Source: Buttiauxella ferragutiae (lineage in GTDB: Bacteria > Pseudomonadota > Gammaproteobacteria > Enterobacterales > Enterobacteriaceae). From it: DNA of 64,000 bases. How positions within the stretch are numbered: the first letter of the stretch is position 1; every line of letters begins with the position of its first letter. Made by a program: the position numbers and the translations under genes. The stretch is taken from NCBI RefSeq assembly GCF_001654915.1, contig NZ_LXEQ01000001.1; one strand, written 5' to 3'. The notes beneath the pieces were generated by a model, which made no database searches, was not told the origin of the DNA, and worked only from the letters and a program-made list of their open reading frames with translations. Shown piece after piece: positions 18,453 through 26,846 of this stretch.

Positions 18453-18536
18453 ATGATTCGCAGCATTCGCCTACTAGACCTACTACTAAACGCAACTTCT
18501 TTGCGCGGTAGGCTGGTGGGCGAAATCAAGCGTTGA
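18453..18536 (+). CDS. leuL: leu operon leader peptide LeuL
   Basis: 27-codon leader reading MIRSIRLLDLLLNATSLRGR followed by LVGEIKR. It contains five CTA leucine codons, rare in enterobacteria, arranged CTA CTA GAC CTA CTA CTA, plus later TTG and CTG. Ribosome stalling here when charged leucyl-tRNA is scarce would favour the antiterminator over the attenuator hairpin at 18558. The E. coli leader has four uninterrupted CTA codons, so the aspartate in the middle of the run is a difference. The peptide itself has no other expected function. Confidence 0.93.
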   Translation: MIRSIRLLDLLLNATSLRGRLVGEIKR

Positions 18537-18557
18537 TTCAAGCCATCAGACAGAAAA

Positions 18558-18584
18558 AACCCGCGCCACTGCGCGGGTTTTTTT
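18558..18584 (+). terminator. leu operon attenuator
   Basis: AACCCGCGC (18558-18566) pairs with GCGCGGGTT (18571-18579) around CACT and is followed by a T-run. This intrinsic terminator lies between leuL and leuA and is the switch of the attenuation system. Confidence 0.95.
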
Positions 18585-18626
18585 ATGCTCGTAGCAACGG
18601 CCCCTAAGACGAGAAAGGACCACAAC

Positions 18627-20198
18627 ATGAGCCAACAAGTCATTATTTTCGATACCACTTTACGTGATGGTGAGCAGGCGTTACAGGCTAGTCTGAGTGT
18701 TAAAGAGAAACTGCAAATCGCAATGGCACTGGAGCGTATGGGTGTTGACGTGATGGAGGTTGGTTTCCCTGTTTCCTCCCCTGGTGACTTCGAATCTGTG
18801 CAAACCATCGCTCGCAACATCAAAAAAAGCCGTGTGTGTGGCCTCGCTCGTTGTGTAGATAAAGATATTGATGTTGCAGCCGAAGCATTAAGAATTGCCG
18901 AGGCCTTCCGTATTCACGTATTCCTGGCGACATCCACGATGCACATCGAAACGAAACTGCGTAGTACCTTCGATGATGTGTTAGCCCGTGCAGTCAATTC
19001 TGTAAAACGCGCCCGTAACTACACCGACGACGTAGAGTTCTCTTGTGAAGATGCAGGCCGGACCCCAATCGATAACCTGTGCCGCATTGTAGAAGCTGCA
19101 ATTGGCGCTGGCGCTACCACAATTAACATCCCGGACACCGTGGGTTACACCACTCCAGTACAGTTCGGCGGCATTATCCAGACCCTGTATAACCGCGTCC
19201 CTAACATTGATAAAGCGATTATCTCCGTTCACTGCCACGATGATTTGGGCATGGCGACAGGCAACTCTATCGCGGCAATTCAGGCAGGCGCTCGCCAGGT
19301 TGAAGGCACCCTGAACGGCATCGGTGAACGTGCTGGTAACACCGCGCTGGAAGAAGTGATCATGGCGATTAAAGTACGTGGTCAAATGTTGGGCGTGCAT
19401 ACCAATATCAATCACCATGAAATTTACCGCACCAGCCAGATTGTCAGCCAGTTGTGCAACATGCCAATTCCAGCTAACAAAGCGGTGGTTGGTTCCAATG
19501 CTTTCGCGCACTCCTCCGGGATTCATCAGGATGGCGTACTGAAAAACCGCGAAAACTACGAAATCATGACCCCGGAAACTATTGGTTTGAATCAGGTGCA
19601 ATTGAACCTGACCTCCCGCTCTGGCCGCGCTGCTGTGAAACACCGCATGGAAGAGATGGGTTATAAAGAAGACGATTACAATCTGGATTCGTTGTACGAC
19701 GCCTTCCTGAAACTGGCTGATAAGAAAGGCCAGGTATTTGATTACGATCTGGAAGCTCTGGCCTTTATCGGTAAGCAACAAGAAGAGCCAGAACATTTCC
19801 GCATGGAATACTTCAACGTGCAGTCCGGTTCAAGCGTGATTTCTACCGCTTCCGTCCAGTTGCAATGTGGCGAAGAAACACAATCTGAAGCAGCAACAGG
19901 CAACGGCCCGGTCGATGCGGTCTACCAGGCGATTAACCGCATCACCAATTACGATGTGGAACTGGTGAAATACCAACTGTCTGCGAAAGGCCAGGGTAAA
20001 GATGCGCTGGGTCAGGTGGACATAGTCGTCACCCACAAAGGCCGTCGCTTCCATGGCGTAGGTCTGGCGACCGATATCGTTGAATCCTCAGCAAAAGCGA
20101 TGGTCAACGTGCTGAACAACATCTGGCGCGCGGGCATCGTCGAGAAAGAATTGCAACGCAAAGCTCATAATAAAGAAAATAATCAGGAAACCGTGTGA
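18627..20198 (+). CDS. leuA: 2-isopropylmalate synthase
   Basis: First committed enzyme of leucine synthesis; condenses 2-oxoisovalerate with acetyl-CoA and is feedback-inhibited by leucine. The frame runs back to 18585 through the attenuator, but the family start is MSQQVIIFDTTLRDGEQALQ at 18627, preceded by a GAGAAAGGA ribosome binding site and giving 523 residues as in E. coli. The HMGL-like TIM barrel motifs DTTLRDGEQA, HCHDDLGMATGN and GIGERAGN are intact, and the C-terminal LeuA allosteric domain is present. leuB begins one base after the stop codon. Confidence 0.98.
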   Translation: MSQQVIIFDTTLRDGEQALQASLSVKEKLQIAMALERMGVDVMEVGFPVSSPGDFESVQTIARNIKKSRVCGLARCVDKDIDVAAEALRIAEAFRIHVFLATSTMHIETKLRSTFDDVLARAVNSVKRARNYTDDVEFSCEDAGRTPIDNLCRIVEAAIGAGATTINIPDTVGYTTPVQFGGIIQTLYNRVPNIDKAIISVHCHDDLGMATGNSIAAIQAGARQVEGTLNGIGERAGNTALEEVIMAIKVRGQMLGVHTNINHHEIYRTSQIVSQLCNMPIPANKAVVGSNAFAHSSGIHQDGVLKNRENYEIMTPETIGLNQVQLNLTSRSGRAAVKHRMEEMGYKEDDYNLDSLYDAFLKLADKKGQVFDYDLEALAFIGKQQEEPEHFRMEYFNVQSGSSVISTASVQLQCGEETQSEAATGNGPVDAVYQAINRITNYDVELVKYQLSAKGQGKDALGQVDIVVTHKGRRFHGVGLATDIVESSAKAMVNVLNNIWRAGIVEKELQRKAHNKENNQETV

Positions 20199-20199
20199 C

Positions 20200-21291
20200 A
20201 TGTCAAAAACTCATCATATAGCAGTATTGCCGGGTGACGGCATTGGCCCAGAAGTCATGGCTCAGGCGCTGAAAGTGCTGGATGCAGTTCGTACGCGCTT
20301 CGATATCCGCATAACCACCAGTCAATATGACGTGGGCGGTATTGCCATTGACCGCCACGGCAATCCACTGCCGCCGGTGACCATTGAAGGTTGTGAACAA
20401 GCAGATGCCATTCTGTTTGGCTCCGTCGGTGGCCCGAAATGGGAACACTTGCCACCCGCTCAGCAACCTGAGCGTGGCGCGTTACTCCCATTGCGTAAGC
20501 ACTTCAAATTGTTCAGCAACTTGCGCCCTGCTCGTCTGTATCAAGGCCTGGAAGAGTTTTGCCCGCTGCGTGCTGACATTGCCGCTAACGGTTTCGACAT
20601 TCTGTGTGTGCGTGAATTAACCGGCGGGATCTACTTCGGCCAACCGAAAGGCCGCGAAGGTTCTGGCATGCACGAAAAAGCGTTTGATACCGAAGTGTAT
20701 TACCGCTTTGAGATTGAGCGTATTGCCCGCATCGCTTTCGAATCAGCACGCAAACGTCGCAACAAAGTGACGTCGATTGATAAAGCTAACGTGCTGCAAT
20801 CGTCGGTAATGTGGCGTGAAATCGTCGGCGAAATCGCTAAAGAATATCCGGACGTAGAACTGGCGCACATGTACATCGACAACGCCACCATGCAGTTAAT
20901 CAAAGACCCATCTCAGTTTGACGTGCTGCTGTGCTCCAACCTGTTCGGCGACATTCTGTCTGACGAATGCGCTATGATCACCGGCTCTATGGGCATGTTG
21001 CCTTCCGCAAGCCTGAACGAACAAGGTTTTGGTTTGTACGAACCTGCTGGCGGTTCAGCGCCTGATATCGCAGGTAAAAACATTGCTAACCCAATTGCGC
21101 AGATCCTGTCTCTGGCTCTGTTACTGCGCTACAGCCTGGATGCTGAAGAGGCCGCACAGGCCATCGAAAACGCTATCAACCTTGCGCTGGAAGAAGGTTT
21201 CCGTACCGGCGATTTGGCTCGCGATGGCAATGCAATCAGCACCGACGAAATGGGCGATACCATTGCTCGTTTCGTGGCAGAGGGGAAATAA
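20200..21291 (+). CDS. leuB: 3-isopropylmalate dehydrogenase
   Basis: NAD-dependent oxidative decarboxylase that converts 3-isopropylmalate to 2-oxoisocaproate. It has 363 residues. The substrate loop ELTGGIYFGQPKGR, the metal-binding CSNLFGDILSDE and the NAD-binding GGSAPDIAGKNIANP are intact. It is translated one base after leuA and two bases before leuC. Confidence 0.98.
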   Translation: MSKTHHIAVLPGDGIGPEVMAQALKVLDAVRTRFDIRITTSQYDVGGIAIDRHGNPLPPVTIEGCEQADAILFGSVGGPKWEHLPPAQQPERGALLPLRKHFKLFSNLRPARLYQGLEEFCPLRADIAANGFDILCVRELTGGIYFGQPKGREGSGMHEKAFDTEVYYRFEIERIARIAFESARKRRNKVTSIDKANVLQSSVMWREIVGEIAKEYPDVELAHMYIDNATMQLIKDPSQFDVLLCSNLFGDILSDECAMITGSMGMLPSASLNEQGFGLYEPAGGSAPDIAGKNIANPIAQILSLALLLRYSLDAEEAAQAIENAINLALEEGFRTGDLARDGNAISTDEMGDTIARFVAEGK

Positions 21292-21293
21292 TC

Positions 21294-22694
21294 ATGGCGA
21301 AGACGTTATATCAAAAATTGTACGATGCCCACGTCGTTTACGAAGCCGTGGACGAAACGCCGCTGCTGTATATCGACCGTCATCTGGTTCACGAAGTGAC
21401 CTCCCCGCAGGCGTTTGATGGCCTGCGTGCGCATAAGCGCCCGGTGCGTCAGCCAGGCAAAACGTTTGCCACCATGGATCACAACGTTTCTACGCAAACT
21501 AAAGACATCAACGCTTCCGGCGAAATGGCCCGCATTCAAATGCAGGAGTTGATGAAAAACTGCCAAGAATTCGGCGTTGAGTTGTATGACCTGAACCACC
21601 CATTCCAGGGCATCGTCCATGTCATGGGCCCAGAACAAGGTATCACCTTGCCTGGCATGACCATTGTTTGTGGCGACTCCCACACCGCGACCCACGGCGC
21701 ATTCGGTGCACTGGCGTTCGGTATTGGCACTTCTGAAGTTGAACACGTTCTGGCGACGCAAACCCTGAAACAGGGTCGTGCTAAAACCATGAAGATTGAA
21801 GTCACCGGCACCGCCGCACCAGGCATCACGGCAAAAGACATCGTGCTGGCAATTATCGGTAAAACCGGCAGCGCTGGCGGTACCGGGCATGTGGTGGAAT
21901 TCTGCGGTAGCGCAATTCAGGCGTTGTCGATGGAAGGCCGCATGACGCTGTGCAACATGGCAATCGAAATGGGTGCTAAAGCTGGCATCGTTGCTCCAGA
22001 CGAAACTACGTTTAACTACGTGAAAGGCCGCCTGCATGCACCAAAAGATGCCGACTGGGACGATGCAGTAGCGTACTGGAAAACCTTCAGCACCGACGAA
22101 GGCGCTAAGTTCGACACCATTGTAACGCTGGACGCCGCTGACATTGCACCGCAAGTCACCTGGGGTACCAACCCAGGCCAGGTGATTTCCGTCACCGAAA
22201 ACATCCCGAATCCAGAATCCTTCGCGGACCCTGTTGAACGCGCCTCTGCTGAAAAAGCACTGGCTTACATGGGCCTGAAACCAGGCATTCCATTAACCGA
22301 AGTGGCTATCGATAAAGTGTTTATCGGTTCATGCACCAACTCACGCATTGAAGATTTGCGTGCTGCGGCTGAAATTGCCAAAGGCCGCAAAGTGGCTCCA
22401 GGCGTGCAGGCGTTAGTGGTTCCTGGTTCCGGCCCTGTCAAAGCGCAGGCCGAAGCTGAAGGTCTGGATAAGATCTTTATTGAAGCGGGCTTTGAATGGC
22501 GTTTACCAGGCTGCTCGATGTGCCTGGCAATGAACAACGACCGCCTGGAACCCGGTGAGCGTTGTGCTTCCACCAGCAACCGTAACTTCGAAGGCCGTCA
22601 GGGCCGTGGTGGCCGCACGCATCTGGTTAGCCCAGCAATGGCAGCCGCCGCTGCGGTATCTGGTCATTTTGCTGACATCCGCACGTTGAAATAA
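21294..22694 (+). CDS. leuC: 3-isopropylmalate dehydratase, large subunit
   Basis: Aconitase-family catalytic subunit carrying the [4Fe-4S] cluster; with LeuD it isomerises 2- to 3-isopropylmalate. It has 466 residues. The cluster cysteines are visible in VFIGSCTNSR and GCSMCLAMN, and GDSHTATHGAFGALAFGIG is a further family signature. The gene lies two bases after leuB and eleven bases before leuD. Confidence 0.98.
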   Translation: MAKTLYQKLYDAHVVYEAVDETPLLYIDRHLVHEVTSPQAFDGLRAHKRPVRQPGKTFATMDHNVSTQTKDINASGEMARIQMQELMKNCQEFGVELYDLNHPFQGIVHVMGPEQGITLPGMTIVCGDSHTATHGAFGALAFGIGTSEVEHVLATQTLKQGRAKTMKIEVTGTAAPGITAKDIVLAIIGKTGSAGGTGHVVEFCGSAIQALSMEGRMTLCNMAIEMGAKAGIVAPDETTFNYVKGRLHAPKDADWDDAVAYWKTFSTDEGAKFDTIVTLDAADIAPQVTWGTNPGQVISVTENIPNPESFADPVERASAEKALAYMGLKPGIPLTEVAIDKVFIGSCTNSRIEDLRAAAEIAKGRKVAPGVQALVVPGSGPVKAQAEAEGLDKIFIEAGFEWRLPGCSMCLAMNNDRLEPGERCASTSNRNFEGRQGRGGRTHLVSPAMAAAAAVSGHFADIRTLK

Positions 22695-22705
22695 GGGAAA
22701 ACACC

Positions 22706-23311
22706 ATGGCAGAAAAATTTATCCAACATACCGGCCTGGTCGTTCCGCTGGATGCCGCAAATGTTGATACTGACGCAATCATTCCTAAGCAATTTTTGCA
22801 GAAGGTGACACGCACCGGTTTTGGCGCTCATCTGTTTAACGACTGGCGTTTTCTGGATGATGCAGGCCAACAACCGAACCCGGAATTCGTGCTGAACTTC
22901 CCGGAGTTTAAAGGCGCTTCAATTTTACTGGCGCGTGAAAACTTCGGCTGTGGTTCTTCGCGTGAACACGCACCGTGGGCCTTAACCGATTACGGTTTTA
23001 AAGTGGTTATCGCGCCAAGTTTTGCGGATATCTTCTACGGAAACTCATTCAACAACCAGCTGCTGCCGGTGACGTTGAGCGAAGAAGAAGTGGACGAGCT
23101 GTTCAAACTGGTTGCGGCAAATCCGGGGATTAAGTTTGTCGTCGATCTGCAAGCGCAAACCGTAATTGCGGGCGAGAAAAGTTACTCGTTTAATATCGAT
23201 ACTTTCCGCCGCCACTGCATGTTAGAAGGGCTGGATAGTATTGGCCTGACGCTGCAACACGAAGGTTCAATTTCTGCTTACGAGCAAAAACAACCGGCGT
23301 TTATGCGTTAA
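22706..23311 (+). CDS. leuD: 3-isopropylmalate dehydratase, small subunit
   Basis: Small (swivel-domain) subunit of isopropylmalate isomerase, 201 residues, the E. coli length. The signature NFGCGSSREHAPWAL is intact, as are DTDAIIPKQFL near the start and SFADIFYGNSFNNQLLP. It is the last gene of the leu operon. In E. coli the next gene downstream belongs to the setA/sgrR region; here the next gene is yggN in convergent orientation. Confidence 0.98.
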   Translation: MAEKFIQHTGLVVPLDAANVDTDAIIPKQFLQKVTRTGFGAHLFNDWRFLDDAGQQPNPEFVLNFPEFKGASILLARENFGCGSSREHAPWALTDYGFKVVIAPSFADIFYGNSFNNQLLPVTLSEEEVDELFKLVAANPGIKFVVDLQAQTVIAGEKSYSFNIDTFRRHCMLEGLDSIGLTLQHEGSISAYEQKQPAFMR

Positions 23312-23315
23312 CAAT

Positions 23316-23340
23316 AATGGCGGGTGTTTCACCCGCCATT
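23316..23340 (+). terminator. Hairpin at the end of the leu operon
   Basis: AATGGCGGGTG pairs perfectly with CACCCGCCATT (11 bp, TTT loop), five bases after leuD. No U-run follows, so it may act as an mRNA-stabilising end or a weak terminator for either strand. Confidence 0.7.
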
Positions 23341-23360
23341 AGACTGATGACACAGCTTTG

Positions 23361-23428
23361 TTGTAGGTCCGGTTAGCGTAGCGTCACCCGACAAACGGTG
23401 GATGACGCTTCGCTTATCCACCCTACAA
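23361..23428. repeat. REP-like imperfect palindrome between leuD and yggN
   Basis: Outer arms TTGTAGG and CCTACAA enclose two related units with AGCGTCACCCGAC and GGATGACGCTTCGC, forming a long imperfect hairpin. A second copy with the same organisation lies at 29469-29545. The form (GTAGG, GGATAAGCG, GCGTCATCC) resembles REP/BIME intergenic repeats of enterobacteria. It sits exactly in the novel leuD-yggN junction. Confidence 0.75.
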
Positions 23429-23439
23429 CGGCTAAAACA

Positions 23440-24156
23440 TTACTTTAATGTTTCGACCAGCCCTTTGCGCTGCCCTTCCAGCGTCACCACTTTGCTGCAC
23501 ACATCGCGGCCAAATTGCTCGAAATCTTTTTCCTGATTTTTCCACTCATTCTGAATGGAAGTCTGTAAGCCACCAAGGCTACCCAGCACGCCTTGCAGCG
23601 GGTTACCGCCACCTTTCAGAACCGCTTTCGCACCCATTTCGTTAATGCTGTCTTGCAAGATGCCGCCCATCGCCTGGTTTACCAGCTGTTGCCCATCGGC
23701 TCGAACCTGGTCAATCGCTTTGTAATGGAAGGTTAAACCGTCCTGACGAGTCTCGATAATACGGTTCATCTGCTCTTTGAGTTGCGCGTCGAGTTTAGTC
23801 AGGCGGCCACGCATATTGCTGCTCTCACCCACTTCTTTAGCGATGATTTTATCCAGCGCGACACGGCCTTTTTCTACACGAGCCAAAGCACCGTTATTGA
23901 TCCATGGCAGGTCTGTACGCAACGCTTGCTGATAATTCACCGCCAATTGGCGCTGCGTTGCATTTAAAGTCTGTGGCTTGCCGTTGAATTGCAGGCTACC
24001 GTCTGGGGCAATAACCAGATTTCCATTCTCACCAACAACCTGGACTGATTGCGGGTTGATGACCACGTCATCGCGAGGAGTGACGCTACATTTATAGTCG
24101 GCCTGCGCCTGCATCGCGGTGAGCAGCAAAACGCCCATCAGTGCCTTACGAATCAT
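23440..24156 (-). CDS. yggN: DUF2884 family periplasmic protein YggN
   Basis: Protein of unknown function, 238 residues against 239 for E. coli YggN as recalled. A Sec signal peptide is visible (MIRKALMGVLLLTAMQAQA, cleavage before DYKCSV), so it is exported. The conserved middle, RLTKLDAQLKEQMNRIIETR and NQAMGGILQDSINEMGAKAV, matches the family closely and is probably helical. It lies downstream of yggL with a terminator between them, so it probably has its own promoter. Confidence 0.92.
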   Translation of the reverse strand: MIRKALMGVLLLTAMQAQADYKCSVTPRDDVVINPQSVQVVGENGNLVIAPDGSLQFNGKPQTLNATQRQLAVNYQQALRTDLPWINNGALARVEKGRVALDKIIAKEVGESSNMRGRLTKLDAQLKEQMNRIIETRQDGLTFHYKAIDQVRADGQQLVNQAMGGILQDSINEMGAKAVLKGGGNPLQGVLGSLGGLQTSIQNEWKNQEKDFEQFGRDVCSKVVTLEGQRKGLVETLK

Positions 24157-24184
24157 AGTGACTCCTGAACTTCTAAAAATTTAA

Positions 24185-24212
24185 GAAAAAAAAGGCCGGT
24201 TTTCACCGACCT
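24185..24212 (-). terminator. Rho-independent terminator after yggL
   Basis: On the minus strand AGGTCGGT pairs with ACCGGCCT (one wobble pair) around a GAAA tetraloop, followed by eight T residues, 16 bases after the yggL stop. It separates trmB-yggL from yggN. Confidence 0.92.
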
Positions 24213-24228
24213 AATTATTCTGCAAATA

Positions 24229-24555
24229 TCAATCCCACCAAACATCAAACAGCTCGCTGGTGCGAACGTCTTCTGCTTTGTGATCTTCAAGCCATTTGCG
24301 CACCAGAGCTTGATGCTCTTCGGTGCATTTGCCGATTTCCTGCAGGCAGATTAAGCCTTCCCAGGAAAGGTGGCCGCCGCCATCAAAAGCCAAACCATTT
24401 TTATCGATAACTTCGTCAATAAACGCATCAACGATTTTATCAATTTGTTCTTCGGAGGTGCCTTCCGGGAAACGCCATGCAACAGAGAACCCTAGTTCCT
24501 GGAATTCGTCGATGTGCATTTTCTTACGCAAACGACGGCTACGATTAATTGCCAT
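24229..24555 (-). CDS. yggL: YggL family 50S ribosome-binding protein (DUF469)
   Basis: Small protein of the YggL/DUF469 family, reported to bind the 50S ribosomal subunit. The frame is open to 24585, but the start MAINRSRRLRKKMHIDEFQE at 24555 gives 108 residues, the E. coli length, and its ATG overlaps the trmB stop as TAATG. The basic N-terminus and C-terminal TSELFDVWWD are conserved. Translational coupling to trmB links it to RNA and ribosome biology. Confidence 0.93.
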   Translation of the reverse strand: MAINRSRRLRKKMHIDEFQELGFSVAWRFPEGTSEEQIDKIVDAFIDEVIDKNGLAFDGGGHLSWEGLICLQEIGKCTEEHQALVRKWLEDHKAEDVRTSELFDVWWD

Positions 24556-25274
24556 TACTTTACCCTCTCGAACATTAAGTCCCATACGCCATGACCAAGA
24601 CGATGGCCACGTTGTTCAAATTTGGTCACCGGACGTGAATCCGGGCGCGGTACGTAGTCGTTACTCTCTGACTGGTTTTGATAACCATCGATAGAGGACA
24701 TCACTTCGAGCATGTGTTCTGCATAAGGTTCCCAGTCGGTTGCCATATGGAACACACCACCCAATTTCAGTTTGCTTTTTACCAGCTCGGCAAACGGCAC
24801 TTGAACGATACGGCGCTTATTATGACGTGCTTTGTGCCACGGATCAGGGAAAAAGAGCTGAACCATGGATAAAGAATTGTCAGGAACCATTTTTTGCAGC
24901 ACTTCAACCGCGTCGTGACACATCACGCGCAGGTTCTCAACGCCCTCTTCATGAGCTGTCGCGAGGCATGCACCGACGCCTGGTGAGTGCACTTCAATGC
25001 CTAAAAAGTTCTGCTGTGGATTAGCCTTTGCCATTGCCACCAGCGACGTACCCATGCCAAAACCAATTTCCAGCGTCACTGGTGCTTCGCGGCCAAACAG
25101 CTCGGCAAAATCGACAGGCGCGTCTTGATATTCAACGCCCATCACCGGCCAATAGTTTTCCAGTGCGTACTCCTGCCCTTTAGTCAGGCGACCCTGGCGG
25201 CGCACAAAACTACGAATCCGGCGCATTGCGCGGCCTTCTTCATTAAATTCCGGTGAGATGACGTCATTTTTCAT
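24555..25274 (-). CDS. trmB: tRNA (guanine(46)-N(7))-methyltransferase
   Basis: SAM-dependent enzyme making m7G46 in the variable loop of tRNAs. The frame is open upstream, but MKNDVISPEFNEEGRAMRRI at 25274 gives 239 residues as in E. coli. The SAM motif EIGFGMGTSLVAMA, the LGIEVHSPGVGACL stretch and the catalytic FPDPWHKARHNKRR are all present. It is divergent from mutY across a 152-base region that must hold both promoters. Confidence 0.97.
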   Translation of the reverse strand: MKNDVISPEFNEEGRAMRRIRSFVRRQGRLTKGQEYALENYWPVMGVEYQDAPVDFAELFGREAPVTLEIGFGMGTSLVAMAKANPQQNFLGIEVHSPGVGACLATAHEEGVENLRVMCHDAVEVLQKMVPDNSLSMVQLFFPDPWHKARHNKRRIVQVPFAELVKSKLKLGGVFHMATDWEPYAEHMLEVMSSIDGYQNQSESNDYVPRPDSRPVTKFEQRGHRLGHGVWDLMFERVK

Positions 25275-25426
25275 GGTGTTCAGGCTTTGAGTTAGTGTTC
25301 GGGAAACGGGCATTATCCAAAGTTAATGATGAGAAGCAAGCACCAGAAAGTTCCGGTTTACAGCACGGAGCCGTCTGTGCTGGAATCAGCCCCCTAAATC
25401 ACACATTTATCGGATGCCAGGCAACA

Positions 25427-26512
25427 ATGATACAAGCGCCGCAATTCGCCAACCAGGTTCTCGACTGGTACCAAAAGTACGGGCGCAAAACCCTGCCATG
25501 GCAACTCGAAAAAACGCCTTACAAAGTATGGCTGTCTGAGGTGATGTTGCAACAAACGCAAGTTACCACCGTCATTCCTTACTTTGAGCGCTTTATGGAA
25601 CGCTTCCCGACCGTCACCGATCTTGCTAATGCGCCACTTGATGAAGTGCTACATCTTTGGACTGGCCTCGGTTATTACGCTCGCGCCAGAAATCTGCATA
25701 AAGCAGCACAAATGGTGGCTAATCTTCACAATGGCGTGTTCCCGGAAACCTTTGAAGAGGTTTCAGCGCTACCCGGTGTGGGCCGTTCCACCGCAGGTGC
25801 AATCCTCTCTCTATCGCTGGGCAAACATTTCCCGATTCTTGATGGCAACGTAAAACGCGTGCTGGCACGTTGTTATGCGGTTTCTGGCTGGCCGGGTAAA
25901 AAAGATGTTGAGAAGAAACTTTGGGACATCAGCGAACAAGTCACACCCGCGCAAGGCGTTAGCCAATTTAACCAGGCGATGATGGATCTTGGCGCGATGG
26001 TATGCACGCGTTCGAAACCCAAGTGCGAACTTTGTCCGGTGAATAATATTTGTGTCGCTTATGCCAATAACAGTTGGGCGAACTATCCAGGCAAAAAACC
26101 GAAGGTGACGATACCTGAGCGCACTGGCTATTTCCTGATGATGCAGCATCAACAAAGCATCCTGCTTTCCCAGCGCCCTGCTGTTGGATTATGGGGCGGT
26201 TTGTACTGTTTCCCACAATTTGCGAGCGAAGAAGAGCTGTACGACTGGCTAGCACAACGCAATATTCCCGCAGATAATCTCACGCAATTAAACGCCTTCC
26301 GCCATACATTCAGCCACTTCCATTTGGACATTGTCCCGATGTGGCTGCCGGTGCTTTCGTTTAATGGGTGCATGGATGAAGGAACCGCTCTCTGGTATAA
26401 CTTAGCGCAGCCACCGTCCGTAGGACTGGCCGCCCCTGTAGAGCGTTTATTACAGCAATTACACGCCGAGCCGGTAGTACTTAAACCCGCACGAGCTGTT
26501 GAAGAGGAATAA
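25427..26512 (+). CDS. mutY: Adenine DNA glycosylase MutY
   Basis: Base-excision repair enzyme that removes adenine mispaired with 8-oxoguanine. The start chosen is MIQAPQFANQVLDWYQKYGR at 25427; it gives 361 residues against 350 in E. coli, the extra ones at the C-terminus. Visible are the helix-hairpin-helix ALPGVGRSTAGAILS, the catalytic aspartate in ILDGNVKRVLAR, the [4Fe-4S] cysteines in CTRSKPKCELCPVNNIC, and a C-terminal Nudix-like domain for 8-oxoG recognition. yggX follows with a two-base gap. Confidence 0.97.
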   Translation: MIQAPQFANQVLDWYQKYGRKTLPWQLEKTPYKVWLSEVMLQQTQVTTVIPYFERFMERFPTVTDLANAPLDEVLHLWTGLGYYARARNLHKAAQMVANLHNGVFPETFEEVSALPGVGRSTAGAILSLSLGKHFPILDGNVKRVLARCYAVSGWPGKKDVEKKLWDISEQVTPAQGVSQFNQAMMDLGAMVCTRSKPKCELCPVNNICVAYANNSWANYPGKKPKVTIPERTGYFLMMQHQQSILLSQRPAVGLWGGLYCFPQFASEEELYDWLAQRNIPADNLTQLNAFRHTFSHFHLDIVPMWLPVLSFNGCMDEGTALWYNLAQPPSVGLAAPVERLLQQLHAEPVVLKPARAVEEE

Positions 26513-26514
26513 TG

Positions 26515-26787
26515 ATGAGCAGAACTATTTTTTGTACTTACCTACAACGTGACGCGGAAGGCCAGGATTTCCAGTTGTATCCAGGTGAACTCGGCAAACG
26601 TATCTATAACGAGATCTCTAAAGAAGCATGGGCTTTGTGGCAGACCAAACAAACCATGCTTATCAATGAACGCAAAATGAGCATGATGAATCCAGAACAC
26701 CGCAAAGAGCTGGAAGCTGAAATGGTCAACTTCCTGTTCGAAGGCAAAGAAGTCCACATCGAAGGCTACACGCCGCCAGAAAAATAA
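26515..26787 (+). CDS. yggX: Oxidative damage protection / Fe(II) trafficking protein YggX
   Basis: Small cytosolic protein linked to protection of iron-sulfur enzymes from oxidants. Two ATG codons stand in tandem (26512 and 26515); the second gives MSRTIFCTYLQRDAEGQDFQ, 90 residues, matching the known start. Signature segments are YPGELGKRIYNEISKEAW and NFLFEGKEVHIEGYTP. It is coupled to mutY, whose product needs an iron-sulfur cluster, which fits the proposed role. Confidence 0.95.
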   Translation: MSRTIFCTYLQRDAEGQDFQLYPGELGKRIYNEISKEAWALWQTKQTMLINERKMSMMNPEHRKELEAEMVNFLFEGKEVHIEGYTPPEK

Positions 26788-26793
26788 AAATAC

Positions 26794-26809
26794 AGGGGCC
26801 ATCGCCCCT
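26794..26809 (+). other. Small hairpin between yggX and mltC
   Basis: AGGGGC (26794-26799) pairs with GCCCCT (26804-26809) around CATC. There is no U-run, so it is probably an intercistronic stem rather than a strong terminator. Confidence 0.45.
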
Positions 26810-26846
26810 CATGCAAACTCCAACAAGCACACGCATACACGGAACG

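Noticed and set aside
18356..18823. 155-codon minus-strand frame spanning leuL, the attenuator and the start of leuA
   Set aside because: It runs through the attenuator and the leader peptide gene, both strongly supported on the plus strand.
18981..19796. Long open frame (271 codons) on the minus strand inside leuA
   Set aside because: It lies wholly antisense to a certain gene, has no ribosome binding site and no recognisable protein features; high-GC third positions of leuA keep this frame open.
21306..22154. 282-codon antisense frame inside leuC
   Set aside because: Composition is rich in His, Arg, Gln and Phe as expected for a shadow frame, and leuC is intact and well conserved.
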